From NCBI RefSeq assembly GCF_002079305.1, contig NZ_CP015039.1, forward strand, positions 3,457,501 through 3,521,500: 64,000 nucleotides of DNA, written 5' to 3'. The stretch comes from Rhodovulum sp. P5. GTDB lineage: Bacteria; Pseudomonadota; Alphaproteobacteria; Rhodobacterales; Rhodobacteraceae. Shown piece after piece: positions 56,635-64,000 of the stretch. A program made the translations under genes and the position numbers. Every line of letters starts with the position of its first letter. Position 1 is the stretch's first letter. The notes beneath the pieces were generated by a model that saw nothing but the letters and a program-made list of their open reading frames with translations, had not been told where the DNA came from and did not search any database.

Positions 56635-57183
56635 TTATTTCCGGCGGCGCAGGGCGGCGATACCGCCCAGACCGGCGAGCAGCAGCCCAGCGGCCCCTGG
56701 AAGCGGAACGTCCGGCATGGCATCCCGGACGACCAGCGTCTCGGAGTACCATTCCGCGCCTTGCATGCCCGCCCACGGGGCCATGCCCTGACCCAGACCG
56801 TTGGCCCAGTCGCACCATGCATAGTCATTGCTGAAATAGGCGGTCGCGCAAGCCGCCGCACCGTCCAACTCGGCATTGAGGAAGCGGAAATAGGATCCGG
56901 AGACGGGGTCGGTTCCGTTGAGCGGAACATTCGCGCCGGCAAAGACGAAGTCTGTCGCCAGCGGCGCGTTCGCAAGTTCGGCAGAGGTCGCAAGGCGCCA
57001 GCCGAATTGCGATTGGTATCCGAGATCGACACCGACCGAGACCGGATAGGCCCAAGCCCAGTCAAGCCCGTTCATCGTGATGTAGGCATTGTCGGCAACC
57101 GGCGCCTCGTAAATGGCGGCCGTGGCAACGGAAGCTGTCAGCGCTACGGCTGTAGCACCGACGAATTTCGATATGGCATTCAT
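56635..57183 (-). CDS. VPLPA-CTERM domain protein, copy B (182 aa)
   Basis: Paralogue of the copy A protein. The signal peptide is MNAISKFVGATAVALTASVATA; the C-terminal signal is VPLPGAAGLLLAGLGGIAAL-RRRK, identical to copy A over this part. Passenger segments YITMNGLDWAWAYP, FGWRLATSAELANAPLATDF, VFAGANVPLNGTDPVSGSYF are close to copy A, others differ (CDWANGLGQGMAPWAGM). The start at 57183 is chosen from TGGGGGACTCTTTC; the frame extends 20 codons more upstream without support. The gene follows dctM by 81 bases. Confidence 0.85.
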   Translation of the reverse strand: MNAISKFVGATAVALTASVATAAIYEAPVADNAYITMNGLDWAWAYPVSVGVDLGYQSQFGWRLATSAELANAPLATDFVFAGANVPLNGTDPVSGSYFRFLNAELDGAAACATAYFSNDYAWCDWANGLGQGMAPWAGMQGAEWYSETLVVRDAMPDVPLPGAAGLLLAGLGGIAALRRRK

Positions 57184-57264
57184 GAAAGAGTCCCCCAAGC
57201 TACAAGTAACTTTTCTGTTAACGTAAGAAAGGTGAATTCTCAAGTTACTATTAAGTTTCGTTCT

Positions 57265-58665
57265 TCACGCGAAACTCGGCAACCACAGGACGATCCCCGG
57301 GACGGCGACCAGCACAGCGATGGTCACGGCGTCGGCCACGAAGAACGGCGTCACCCCCTTGAAGACGTCCTGCACCGACAGGTCGTCGCGCACGCCGGCC
57401 ACCACGAAACAGTTCAGCCCGATGGGCGGTGTGATCAGGCAGAACTCGGCCATCTTGACGACGAGGATGCCGAACCAGATGGCACACATCGGGCCCGACA
57501 TGCCGAAGGCGCTGTCCGCGGCACTTACATACTCGCCACCGTTCAGCGCCATGACCGCGGGGTAGACCACCGGCAAGGTCAGCAGCAGCATCCCGATCGC
57601 GTCCATGAACATGCCCAGCACTGCATAGGCCAGGAGGATCATCACCAGCGTCAGCATCGGCGACTGGTCGAGCGAGGTGATCCAGTCGGAAAACGCTCCC
57701 GGCAGATCGGCGAAGCCGAGGAAGCGGACATAGATCAGAACGCCCCAGATGATCGTGAAGATCATCGCCGAAAGCTTGGCCGTTTCCAGCAGTGCGTCCT
57801 TGAACTGCGCCCAGCGCATGCCCCGGAAAAGCGCCATCAGGAACACGACGAAGGCGCCCATTGCGCCGCCCTCGGTGGGCGTGCCCCAGGCATCGCCGCC
57901 AAACGGGTTGTAGACGAAGAAGATGATGATCCACACCACGAAGAAGATCGGCATCGCCGGCGGCAGGGCGCGGAAGCGTTGCCCCCATGTGAAACCGCCG
58001 ACGGGCGGGCCGAATTTTGGCAAGGTCAACGCAAGGCCGACGATCAGTACGGCATAGATGCAGGCCGATACGATGCCGGGGATGAACCCCGCCAGCAGCA
58101 GCTTGCCCACGTCCTGCTCCACGATGATGGCGTAGATCACGAGAATGGCGGATGGCGGGATCAGGCTGGCCAGCGTGCCGCCTGCGGCGACCACACCCGC
58201 GGCAAAGCGCTTGTCATAGCCGACCTTCAGCATCTCGGGTATCGCGATGCGAGCGAAGACGGCAGAGGTTGCCACCGACGCGCCGGACACCGCGGCGAAG
58301 CCCGCCGTGGCAAAGACGGTGGACACCGCCAGCCCCCCAGGCAGCCAGCCGACCCAGCGTTTGGCGGCCTCGAACAGCGCACGGGTCAGCCCCGCGTAAT
58401 AGGCCAGATAGCCGATCAGGATGAAGGTGGGGATCAGCGACAGCGCCTGCGACGCGACCTTGGAATGGGGCACCTGTCCGGCGGTCTTGACCGCCACGGT
58501 CAGCGCCCAGCCGAAATCCTCGGGGTCGTAGCCCTTCTTCGACCAGAAGATCCAGATCAGCCCGATCAGCCCGGCCAGCGCCGCGGCAAAGGCCACGCGC
58601 ATGCCAAGAACGACAAGGACCAGAAGACCCGCTGTGACGGCGATGCCGATGTCTATTGGCTCCAT
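57265..58665 (-). CDS. dctM: TRAP transporter large permease subunit
   Basis: Large membrane subunit of a tripartite ATP-independent periplasmic transporter, 466 residues and about 12 hydrophobic segments. Family segments: IPTFILIGYLAYYAGL, AVSGASVATSAVFARIAIPEM, AAGGTLASLIPPSAILVIYA, GMFMDAIGMLLLTLPVVYPA and CLITPPIGLNCFVVAG. It takes up an organic acid with a sodium or proton gradient; the substrate is unknown. Upstream dctQ ends nine bases before. Its 3' end is the source of the duplicated fragment. Confidence 0.94.
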   Translation of the reverse strand: MEPIDIGIAVTAGLLVLVVLGMRVAFAAALAGLIGLIWIFWSKKGYDPEDFGWALTVAVKTAGQVPHSKVASQALSLIPTFILIGYLAYYAGLTRALFEAAKRWVGWLPGGLAVSTVFATAGFAAVSGASVATSAVFARIAIPEMLKVGYDKRFAAGVVAAGGTLASLIPPSAILVIYAIIVEQDVGKLLLAGFIPGIVSACIYAVLIVGLALTLPKFGPPVGGFTWGQRFRALPPAMPIFFVVWIIIFFVYNPFGGDAWGTPTEGGAMGAFVVFLMALFRGMRWAQFKDALLETAKLSAMIFTIIWGVLIYVRFLGFADLPGAFSDWITSLDQSPMLTLVMILLAYAVLGMFMDAIGMLLLTLPVVYPAVMALNGGEYVSAADSAFGMSGPMCAIWFGILVVKMAEFCLITPPIGLNCFVVAGVRDDLSVQDVFKGVTPFFVADAVTIAVLVAVPGIVLWLPSFA

Positions 58666-58674
58666 CCCCGCCCC

Positions 58675-59304
58675 CTATCTGTCCGCGCCGGTGACATGCT
58701 CGGCCTCGGCGGCGGCCTGTTCGGCGGCCGATTGGACAAGCGGCACGGCAACCGGTTCCGACAGCCCAAGCAATGCGGCCCGCCCATAGCCCCAAAGCTG
58801 CAGCGTCAGCCGCAGGCACAGGACCGAAAACGCCACCGGCGCCAGCAGTTTCGCAGGCCAGAGCGGCAAGTTGATGTCGAAACTGGAATCCCGGCTCCAC
58901 ATCGGCATCGCGAAATCGAAGCTGCGCTGGAAATGCGCCCAACTGCCCCAAACGAGCAGCAGCATCAGCCCCAGCATCGCCAGCGTCGTTGTGAATTCCG
59001 CCGCCCACAGCATCCGCCCGCGAAGCCGCGCGATCAGGATGTCCATCCGGATATGCCCGCCATCGCGCTGGGTGAAGGATATCCCCATGAAGGCGATCAG
59101 CGGCATCGCCTGCTGGATCCAGTCGACATAGCCGGGCAGCGGCTGGTTGAACACGTTGCGCCCGCCGACGGAGACCACCGCCAGCAGCATCAGGCCAAAG
59201 ACCGCAAGGCCCGACAGAAGCGCAAGAAACCGCTCGGCCGCGTAAAGGCCGCGGTCGAGACGGGACAGGAGGCTCAGGTCCTCGAGAACGGCGTGGCTGG
59301 CCAT
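58675..59304 (-). CDS. dctQ: TRAP transporter small permease subunit
   Basis: Four-helix DctQ subunit of 209 residues. Hydrophobic segments lie at about 27-47, 64-80, 103-124 and 150-172; the family motifs VVSVGGRNVFNQPLPGYVDW and GISFTQRDGGHIRMDIL are conserved. It has an unusually acidic/Ala-rich C-terminus (QSAAEQAAAEAEHVTGADR). It lies between dctP (49 bases) and dctM. Confidence 0.92.
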   Translation of the reverse strand: MASHAVLEDLSLLSRLDRGLYAAERFLALLSGLAVFGLMLLAVVSVGGRNVFNQPLPGYVDWIQQAMPLIAFMGISFTQRDGGHIRMDILIARLRGRMLWAAEFTTTLAMLGLMLLLVWGSWAHFQRSFDFAMPMWSRDSSFDINLPLWPAKLLAPVAFSVLCLRLTLQLWGYGRAALLGLSEPVAVPLVQSAAEQAAAEAEHVTGADR

Positions 59305-59353
59305 GATCTGATGCAGAACGCGCCCCGCCGCGCAAACGGCGGGGCAGGCGGGC

Positions 59354-60358
59354 CTATTGCCCGATCATTCCGGTGACCATGTCGTACAGATCCTGCGCGG
59401 GAATGCCCTTGGCCGCGTTCTCGGCAACCCATGCCTCGGCCGCCGGTCCCGCGACGGAGGATTTCAGCTCCGCAATGGCATCGTCGGAAAATGTCACCCG
59501 CTCGATCCCGCGTTCGTCCAGCGCCGGGCCCCAGCGTTTCATGGTGTTGTTCTCGTAGAAGTCGATGTAATAGGCCAGCGCCTCCTCCACCGATCCAAGC
59601 AGGGCGTCGCGATGCGCGTCCGACAACCCGTTCAGCGCGTCGGTGTTGACCACGACGGGGCAGTTCACGGTTCCGGGGTTCAGGTTCGTCGTCCACCAGT
59701 CGGCCTTTTCGATGGTGCCGAAGGCCATATGCGCGTGGGGGGCGAAGGCCGCGCCCTTGATCACGCCGGAATCCATCGCCGGCCGCACCTCGGTCGCGGA
59801 CATCGAGGTCGGCACCGCGCCGATGGCGGCCATGGCGACCCCGATCCCGCCGGTCGCACGCACCGGGAAGCCGTCGAAATCGGACAGCGCGGTCGGCGTG
59901 TCGCCCATGCCCACCACGTTGTATTGCGGCATGGGCGAGGGCATCAGCAGCGTGGCGTTCCAGCGTGCCAGATCCTTGACCACGGCGGGGTGCTGATAGA
60001 CCGCCATGCTCAGCTTGGTTTCCTGTTGCAGGTCGCTGACCCCGAGGAAGGGCAGTTCCAGCACGGTGATCGTGGGGTTCTTGTCGCGGTGATAGCCCGC
60101 GCAGAACTGCGCCATCTCGAACGCGCCGATGGAGATGCCGTCAAGGTTCTCGGTGTTCTTCGACAGACCCCCGTACGAGATGTTCAGGGTGAACTCGCCC
60201 CCGGTCTTTTCGCTGACCAGTTCGGCGAGCTTTTCCACATGCTCGGTAAAGGCGCGGCGCTTGCCCCAAAGCGAGACATTCCATTCCTCCGCCATCGCCT
60301 CGGCCGCGAAGCCAAAGGTGATCGCAGCCGCCGTCGCGGCGCCCAGAAGCGTTTTCAT
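59354..60358 (-). CDS. dctP: TRAP transporter substrate-binding protein
   Basis: Periplasmic binding protein, 334 residues. Signal peptide MKTLLGAATAAAITFGFAAE with cleavage after AMA, before EEWNVS. The DctP fold is seen in WGKRRAFTEHVEKLAELV, GAFEMAQFCAGYH and GFPVRATGGIGVAM, which carries the conserved Arg that holds a carboxylate, plus GAAFAPHAHMAFG. The start ATG 60358 has AGGGAGGATCACCG. An organic acid is the likely ligand. First of dctPQM. Confidence 0.94.
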   Translation of the reverse strand: MKTLLGAATAAAITFGFAAEAMAEEWNVSLWGKRRAFTEHVEKLAELVSEKTGGEFTLNISYGGLSKNTENLDGISIGAFEMAQFCAGYHRDKNPTITVLELPFLGVSDLQQETKLSMAVYQHPAVVKDLARWNATLLMPSPMPQYNVVGMGDTPTALSDFDGFPVRATGGIGVAMAAIGAVPTSMSATEVRPAMDSGVIKGAAFAPHAHMAFGTIEKADWWTTNLNPGTVNCPVVVNTDALNGLSDAHRDALLGSVEEALAYYIDFYENNTMKRWGPALDERGIERVTFSDDAIAELKSSVAGPAAEAWVAENAAKGIPAQDLYDMVTGMIGQ

Positions 60359-60508
60359 CGGTGATCCTCCCTGTCGTTCTTTGGCGGGGAGAGTAACGGC
60401 TATGCGGTAGGGGTAAAGGGAAAATCGGAGTTGTGACGCGGCGGCGCGGGACCTTTCCTTTGCAGGGGCGCTGGGCCACTCTGCCGGGGGTAGAGCAGGG
60501 GGTGAGCG

Positions 60509-62056
60509 GTGAGCGAGACCGGACATATCGGGCACAACCTGGCGATCTGGGGTGTCGTGACGGCCAGCGCGGTCGCCGCGATGCTGGCCTTTCCGCCCCA
60601 TTGGGCGGTGTGGGCAGCGGGGATCCTGTGGCTGCTGCTTTGGCTCGTCGCGATCCTCGGATTGTCGGACGGGCCAAGCCGGAAGTTTCTGTCGGGCACG
60701 CTGCGCCATTCCAACTATACGCAAATCTACACCGCGCTGACCCGGCGCAACGTGATGTGGGTCTGGGGCAAGCTGTGTGATGAGGCCGGGGACCGGGACA
60801 GTTTGCCCACGCTCTTCCGCGCCGCGCTGACATGGCGACTCTACGATACCGCGTTGTTGCTGGCCGTGGCCTATCCGCTCGTGCTGCTTGTGGGGCAATG
60901 GATCGTGACCGGGGAGGATGGCAAGGTGGGAACGGCGCTTGTGCTGCCCGCGGCCGATTTCTGGCCGGATCGCGCTGCAGTGCTGGGGGCCTATGCCGTG
61001 TTGGCCTTCGGTGTCCTTAACCTTCAATATGTAAAAAATGCTGAAGGCAGCCCCATTGGGAAGCCTGCCAACCGCACGTTTCTCGCGGCAGCAGCGGTTG
61101 CATGCGGAATTGGCGCCCTTTATGTGGCCACAACCAAATTTCAGTTTGCAGGCTTTGGCTTGTTCGCAATCGCATTTGCGTTTTCAGGTGCTCTTCGGTT
61201 CGAGGGCGTGTTTGCATTCGCAATTTCAAGCATCATGGCCATTACACCTTCGATTGGCATAGTAGCCTCACTGACAAACTCAGCCTTCCTCGCAGCTTCG
61301 GTCGCATCGGTGTTCCTACTGGCTGTCTTAATTCCTGTCGTTTGGATTGAAAGGCGTAGGAACGGGGCGTTGGCGCGTCTTATGATTTCGGTTGTGGTTG
61401 TGGGGGTTAGCTTAGCAATTGCGTCTCAAATTGACTGGTCATCCGTTGACGAAGACCGCCGCAGCCTCTTCCTCTTCCTCGCCGTCTTCCCCCTGCTCAA
61501 CGCTCTGTTCGATGTCGTCTCCTATGCCGTTACGCTATCGCTTTTGCGCCGGGGCTTGCGGGCGGGGTGGCCCTTTCTGTGGGGGCTTCTGGATCTGCTG
61601 ATCGCCTGCGCCCTGTTCCTCGCCCTCGGCGCCACGCTGGTGGCCGTGGTGCATGGGCTGAACCAACTGGCGGGCGTCAGACTGCTCGATCTCGGCGTGC
61701 TGTTCGCGGGGGTGCGGGAAACGCCGGGCGCCTATGTCTGGCTCTACCTGATGTTGTTTTCCACCATCGTCCCCACCGCGCTGCATTTCGCGGTCAGCCT
61801 GCTAGGCGTGCAGGGCCTCTGGCCGCGGGTCTTGCGCCGCCCCGTCGCCGGTTGGGTGAAGACCGCCGATCAAAGCCCGGTGCAGGCAGTGGGCGCCGCC
61901 CTTGCCCTCGGCGTGATCTGGACCATCCCGCTGATCGCCCTTGGCGGGATCGTCTGGGGGTTCTGGCATTTCGGCGGTGAAGCGGCTGTCTGGGTCCTCG
62001 GCCGGTATTTCAACCTGCTGCTGTGGATCGCGGCAGAGCCGGTCGGCGCGTTCTGA
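60509..62056 (+). CDS. polytopic membrane protein of unknown function (515 aa)
   Basis: I do not recognise a family. About ten to twelve hydrophobic segments are spread over the length, with a cytoplasmic-looking loop at about 55-105 (SRKFLSGTLRHSNYTQIYTA and ALTRRNVMWVWGKLCDEAGD). The start is GTG 60509, preceded by AGGGGG. Bases about 61015-61450 (residues about 170-315) are visibly poorer in GC and use A/T-ending codons, although the frame continues without break, suggesting a replaced segment. It is divergent from dctP, 150 bases away, with no clear functional link. Confidence 0.7.
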   Translation: MSETGHIGHNLAIWGVVTASAVAAMLAFPPHWAVWAAGILWLLLWLVAILGLSDGPSRKFLSGTLRHSNYTQIYTALTRRNVMWVWGKLCDEAGDRDSLPTLFRAALTWRLYDTALLLAVAYPLVLLVGQWIVTGEDGKVGTALVLPAADFWPDRAAVLGAYAVLAFGVLNLQYVKNAEGSPIGKPANRTFLAAAAVACGIGALYVATTKFQFAGFGLFAIAFAFSGALRFEGVFAFAISSIMAITPSIGIVASLTNSAFLAASVASVFLLAVLIPVVWIERRRNGALARLMISVVVVGVSLAIASQIDWSSVDEDRRSLFLFLAVFPLLNALFDVVSYAVTLSLLRRGLRAGWPFLWGLLDLLIACALFLALGATLVAVVHGLNQLAGVRLLDLGVLFAGVRETPGAYVWLYLMLFSTIVPTALHFAVSLLGVQGLWPRVLRRPVAGWVKTADQSPVQAVGAALALGVIWTIPLIALGGIVWGFWHFGGEAAVWVLGRYFNLLLWIAAEPVGAF

Positions 62057-62164
62057 CCCCTCACAACCCTGTGGGACGTCGGGCCGGCGCCTTTCCTTCC
62101 GCGCGCAATCGGTGCACCCTGACGGCGCCGCATCCGCCCGGCGCCACATTGCGAGGACATGACC

Positions 62165-62455
62165 ATGACACGCCTCTTTCCCCTTGCCCTTTGCGCGCTG
62201 GTGGCCTGCCCACCCGCGATGGCCCAGTCGCAACTGGCCCGGTCGGTCCTGCCCGATCTGCGCCGGGCCGGTGTGTCGGAGGCGTGCCTTTCGAAGTTGA
62301 GCGAGCACGACTTCGCCGTGGCCAAGGGTATTCTTGAAAGCGGGCGGCACAGCCCGGGATGGAAACTGCACCAGGCGAAGTTCCAGGCCCGAAAGGGCTG
62401 TGGCGAGACGCGCAGCATCCTTTTCGACATCTTCGGCGTGCCCGCCGGGCGGTAG
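62165..62455 (+). CDS. small exported protein (96 aa)
   Basis: Signal peptide MTRLFPLALCALVACPPAMA followed by a mature part of about 76 residues with two cysteines (SEACLSKL and KGCGETRSIL) that could form a disulfide. Length and two cysteines resemble small periplasmic proteins of unknown function. The ATG at 62165 is preferred over 62159 because GAGGA then has proper spacing. It lies between the unknown membrane protein and the TehA-like transporter. Confidence 0.65.
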   Translation: MTRLFPLALCALVACPPAMAQSQLARSVLPDLRRAGVSEACLSKLSEHDFAVAKGILESGRHSPGWKLHQAKFQARKGCGETRSILFDIFGVPAGR

Positions 62456-62536
62456 GGGCGCAATCGGGCGATTGCGTCGGGCCCCCGCCGCGGGGCATGC
62501 TGCCCCTTGCCCGGCCTAGATGGAGGACCCGCCGCG

Positions 62537-63502
62537 ATGCTTACCCCCCGCCCGAAATACGCCGACCAGACGCCGCCCGCGATCTTCCCGCCCGTCTTCG
62601 GGGCCTTCGGGCTGGGGCTGGCATGGCGTCAGGCGGCCGGGGTGTTCGCGGTACCGGTGGCGGTGGGCGATCTGATCCTCGGGGCGGTGACGCTCTGGTT
62701 CCTGTTCTGCGTGGTCAGCTATGGGCTGAAGGTCGCGCGGCGCCCAGGCGTGGTGGCAGAGGATCTGCGCGTGCTGCCCGGCCGGGCGGGCCTGTCGGCG
62801 ATGGTTCTGTCGGTCTACCTGATGGCCGCCGGGCTGGCGCCCCTCGCCCCGGCGCTGGGCCATCTGGTCCTGTGGCTGGGGCTGGCCGCGCATGTGGCGC
62901 TGGTGGTGCTGGTCGTGCGCGGGTTCCTGACCGGCCCGGCAGAGCAGCGCGCGGTGACGCCGGTCTGGCATCTGCAATTCGTGGGCTTCATCGTGGCCGG
63001 CCCGACCGCCGTGGCGCTGGGCTATGACGGGCTTGCAACCGTGGTGTTGTACGGCACCGGCGCCATGGCTGCCGTGATCTGGGCCGTCAGCCTTGGTCAG
63101 CTTGTCAGGCGGGATGTGCCGGTGCCCCTGCGCCCGCTTCTTGCGATCCACTTGGCCCCGGCCTGCCTTCTGGGCACGGTGGCGGCCCTGCTGGGGCATG
63201 CTGGCGTTGCGTTGGGCTTTGCCGGTCTGGCCATCGCGCTTTTCGCGGCGCTGCTGGTGCGCGCGCCATGGATCGTCAAGGGCGGCTTCTCTCCGCTCTG
63301 GGGTGCCTTCACCTTTCCGCTGGCCGCGTTTGCGAACCTGATGCTGATCCTTGCCGCGACCGGGCAGGGCAGTCTGTTTCGCGTGATCGGTGGGGGCGGG
63401 CTGGTCCTGGCGACGCTTGCGATCCCGCCCATCGCGGTGAAGGTGATGCAGGCTTGGGCACGGGGCGGTCTGGGGCAGAAGACCAACGCCGCGCGGGTCT
63501 GA
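62537..63502 (+). CDS. TDT/TehA-like transporter
   Basis: A 321-residue membrane protein with about ten hydrophobic helices, of the tellurite-resistance/dicarboxylate (TDT, SLAC1-TehA) family. The N-terminal PPAIFPPVFGAFGLGLAWRQ and the segments PVWHLQFVGFIVAGPTAVAL and GGFSPLWGAFTFPLAAFAN fit that family. The substrate could be an anion such as sulfite, malate or tellurite. ATG 62537 is preceded by GGAGG at 11 bases. A Crp/Fnr-type gene begins 51 bases later. Confidence 0.82.
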   Translation: MLTPRPKYADQTPPAIFPPVFGAFGLGLAWRQAAGVFAVPVAVGDLILGAVTLWFLFCVVSYGLKVARRPGVVAEDLRVLPGRAGLSAMVLSVYLMAAGLAPLAPALGHLVLWLGLAAHVALVVLVVRGFLTGPAEQRAVTPVWHLQFVGFIVAGPTAVALGYDGLATVVLYGTGAMAAVIWAVSLGQLVRRDVPVPLRPLLAIHLAPACLLGTVAALLGHAGVALGFAGLAIALFAALLVRAPWIVKGGFSPLWGAFTFPLAAFANLMLILAATGQGSLFRVIGGGGLVLATLAIPPIAVKVMQAWARGGLGQKTNAARV

Positions 63503-63553
63503 CCGGCGGTTCAATCCCTATGGCCTGTGCGGAGCGCCGCGCTATGCTTGGCC

Positions 63554-64000
63554 ATGGATCGACGAAACCACACCTTTTCGGGGCCGTCCCCGCACAGCAA
63601 ATGGCTTTCCCGGCTGGAAGGCGGTCTGCGGCAGTCCTATGGCCCGGGCGAAACGATCGTGGTGCCCGAAACGGGCCGCGATCGTCTTTTCGTGCTGGAT
63701 GCCGGACTGGCCCGGATCAGCCTGAACGGGGCGGAGCGGGAACTGACCTTGGGCTATCTGCGGCCGGGTGGGTTCTATGTCACCCATACCCGCGCCTGGG
63801 TTCAGGCCGTGGAGAGATGCGAAACCGTCAGTTGGCCGGTCGACGCGATGCTGGGCCTTGTGACGCGGGAACCCGAACTGGGCCTTGCCGCCTTCCGCGA
63901 GGTGGGGATCTTGCTGTCCGGCGCGCTCGACCTGATCGAGGATCTGGCCTTCCGGCCCGTGGAGTCCCGGCTGGCCCGTTTCCTGCTGGCCGAGAGTGCG
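63554..64000 (+). CDS. Crp/Fnr family regulator, 3' truncated (CooA-like sensor domain)
   Basis: The frame runs from ATG 63554 off the end of the window; 149 codons are visible. They encode the cyclic-nucleotide-binding-type beta roll (DRLFVLDAGLARISLNGAER) and dimerisation helix (LIEDLAFRPVESRLARFLL); the helix-turn-helix is outside. The segment GGFYVTHTRAW aligns with the heme region GDMFCMHSG of CooA, the CO sensor: the His is conserved, the Cys is replaced by Val. It may therefore bind heme or a different ligand. Identity of CooA type is inference. Confidence 0.75.
   Translation, partial: MDRRNHTFSGPSPHSKWLSRLEGGLRQSYGPGETIVVPETGRDRLFVLDAGLARISLNGAERELTLGYLRPGGFYVTHTRAWVQAVERCETVSWPVDAMLGLVTREPELGLAAFREVGILLSGALDLIEDLAFRPVESRLARFLLAESA

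Larger units (their letters stand above)
56521..57411. repeat. tandem duplication, copy B
   Basis: Homologous to copy A (55586-56480). It contains the terminator, the second VPLPA-CTERM gene, its leader and the genuine 3' end of dctM. Because copy B is joined to the intact dctM and copy A to the fragment, copy B marks the ancestral junction. Confidence 0.75.

Noticed and set aside
56461..59376. A 971-codon plus-strand open frame across the TRAP and VPLPA-CTERM genes
   Set aside because: It is antisense to dctM, dctQ and the VPLPA gene, which have clear family motifs; its product is rich in Arg, His and Gln as usual for shadow frames in GC-rich DNA.

Overview
The window is GC-rich, densely coded DNA from an alphaproteobacterium, most likely a member of the Rhodobacteraceae; I do not assign a genus. 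The main pointers are a DUF1476 (ATP synthase zeta) gene beside purC-purS-purQ, a free-standing homocysteine methyltransferase plus corrinoid protein in place of an intact MetH, a form II RuBisCO operon with divergent cbbR, a soluble NAD-formate dehydrogenase (fds) operon, TRAP transporters, and three proteins with a VPLPA-CTERM-type tail. Nothing indicates a plasmid or phage. The only clear mobile element is one IS1634-type insertion sequence.

Left part (1-23.2 kb). A 5'-truncated M20 amidohydrolase is followed by a DUF1638 gene, a SAM methyltransferase, a corrinoid protein, a secreted GDSL esterase, a radical SAM protein and bmt. The corrinoid protein and Bmt look like two pieces of a split B12-dependent methionine synthase. 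The zeta-subunit gene and the purC-purS-(alcohol dehydrogenase)-purQ cluster are separated by the IS. Then come dctB-dctD, where DctD lacks the sigma-54 contact motif GAFTGA, a tRNA with CAT anticodon, purM-purN, rnd, a three-gene set (SMR-like transporter, SET protein, GGDEF-EAL protein), a lipoprotein and sufE.

Central part (23.2-45.7 kb) is an autotrophy island. One minus-strand operon encodes the Calvin cycle in the order cbbF-cbbP-cbbT-gap-pgk-cbbA-cbbM-rpe, with cbbR divergent at its head. Downstream sit an overlapping four-gene chain (metallo-hydrolase, redoxin, phosphoglycolate phosphatase, CbbY). On the other side lies fdsG-fdsB-fdsA-fdhD-fdsD plus a two-piece permease, preceded by a LysR gene. 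Formate oxidation would supply NADH and CO2 to the cycle. CbbZ and CbbY would remove side products of RuBisCO.

Right part (45.8-64 kb) is more mixed: a type I secretion ABC/HlyD pair without a visible substrate, an HpaI-type aldolase, a di-heme cytochrome c peroxidase with an FNR-type box, a quinone reductase/AhpD-like/cyclase cluster, mtnA, glk, and a dctPQM TRAP transporter. The 3' end of dctM and the adjacent VPLPA-CTERM gene have been tandemly duplicated. After that come an unrecognised polytopic membrane protein with a mosaic base composition, a TehA-like transporter and a truncated Crp/Fnr regulator that resembles CooA.

Starts were chosen by ribosome binding site, overlap with neighbours and family length. 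All family assignments are from reading the translations; no database search was run.
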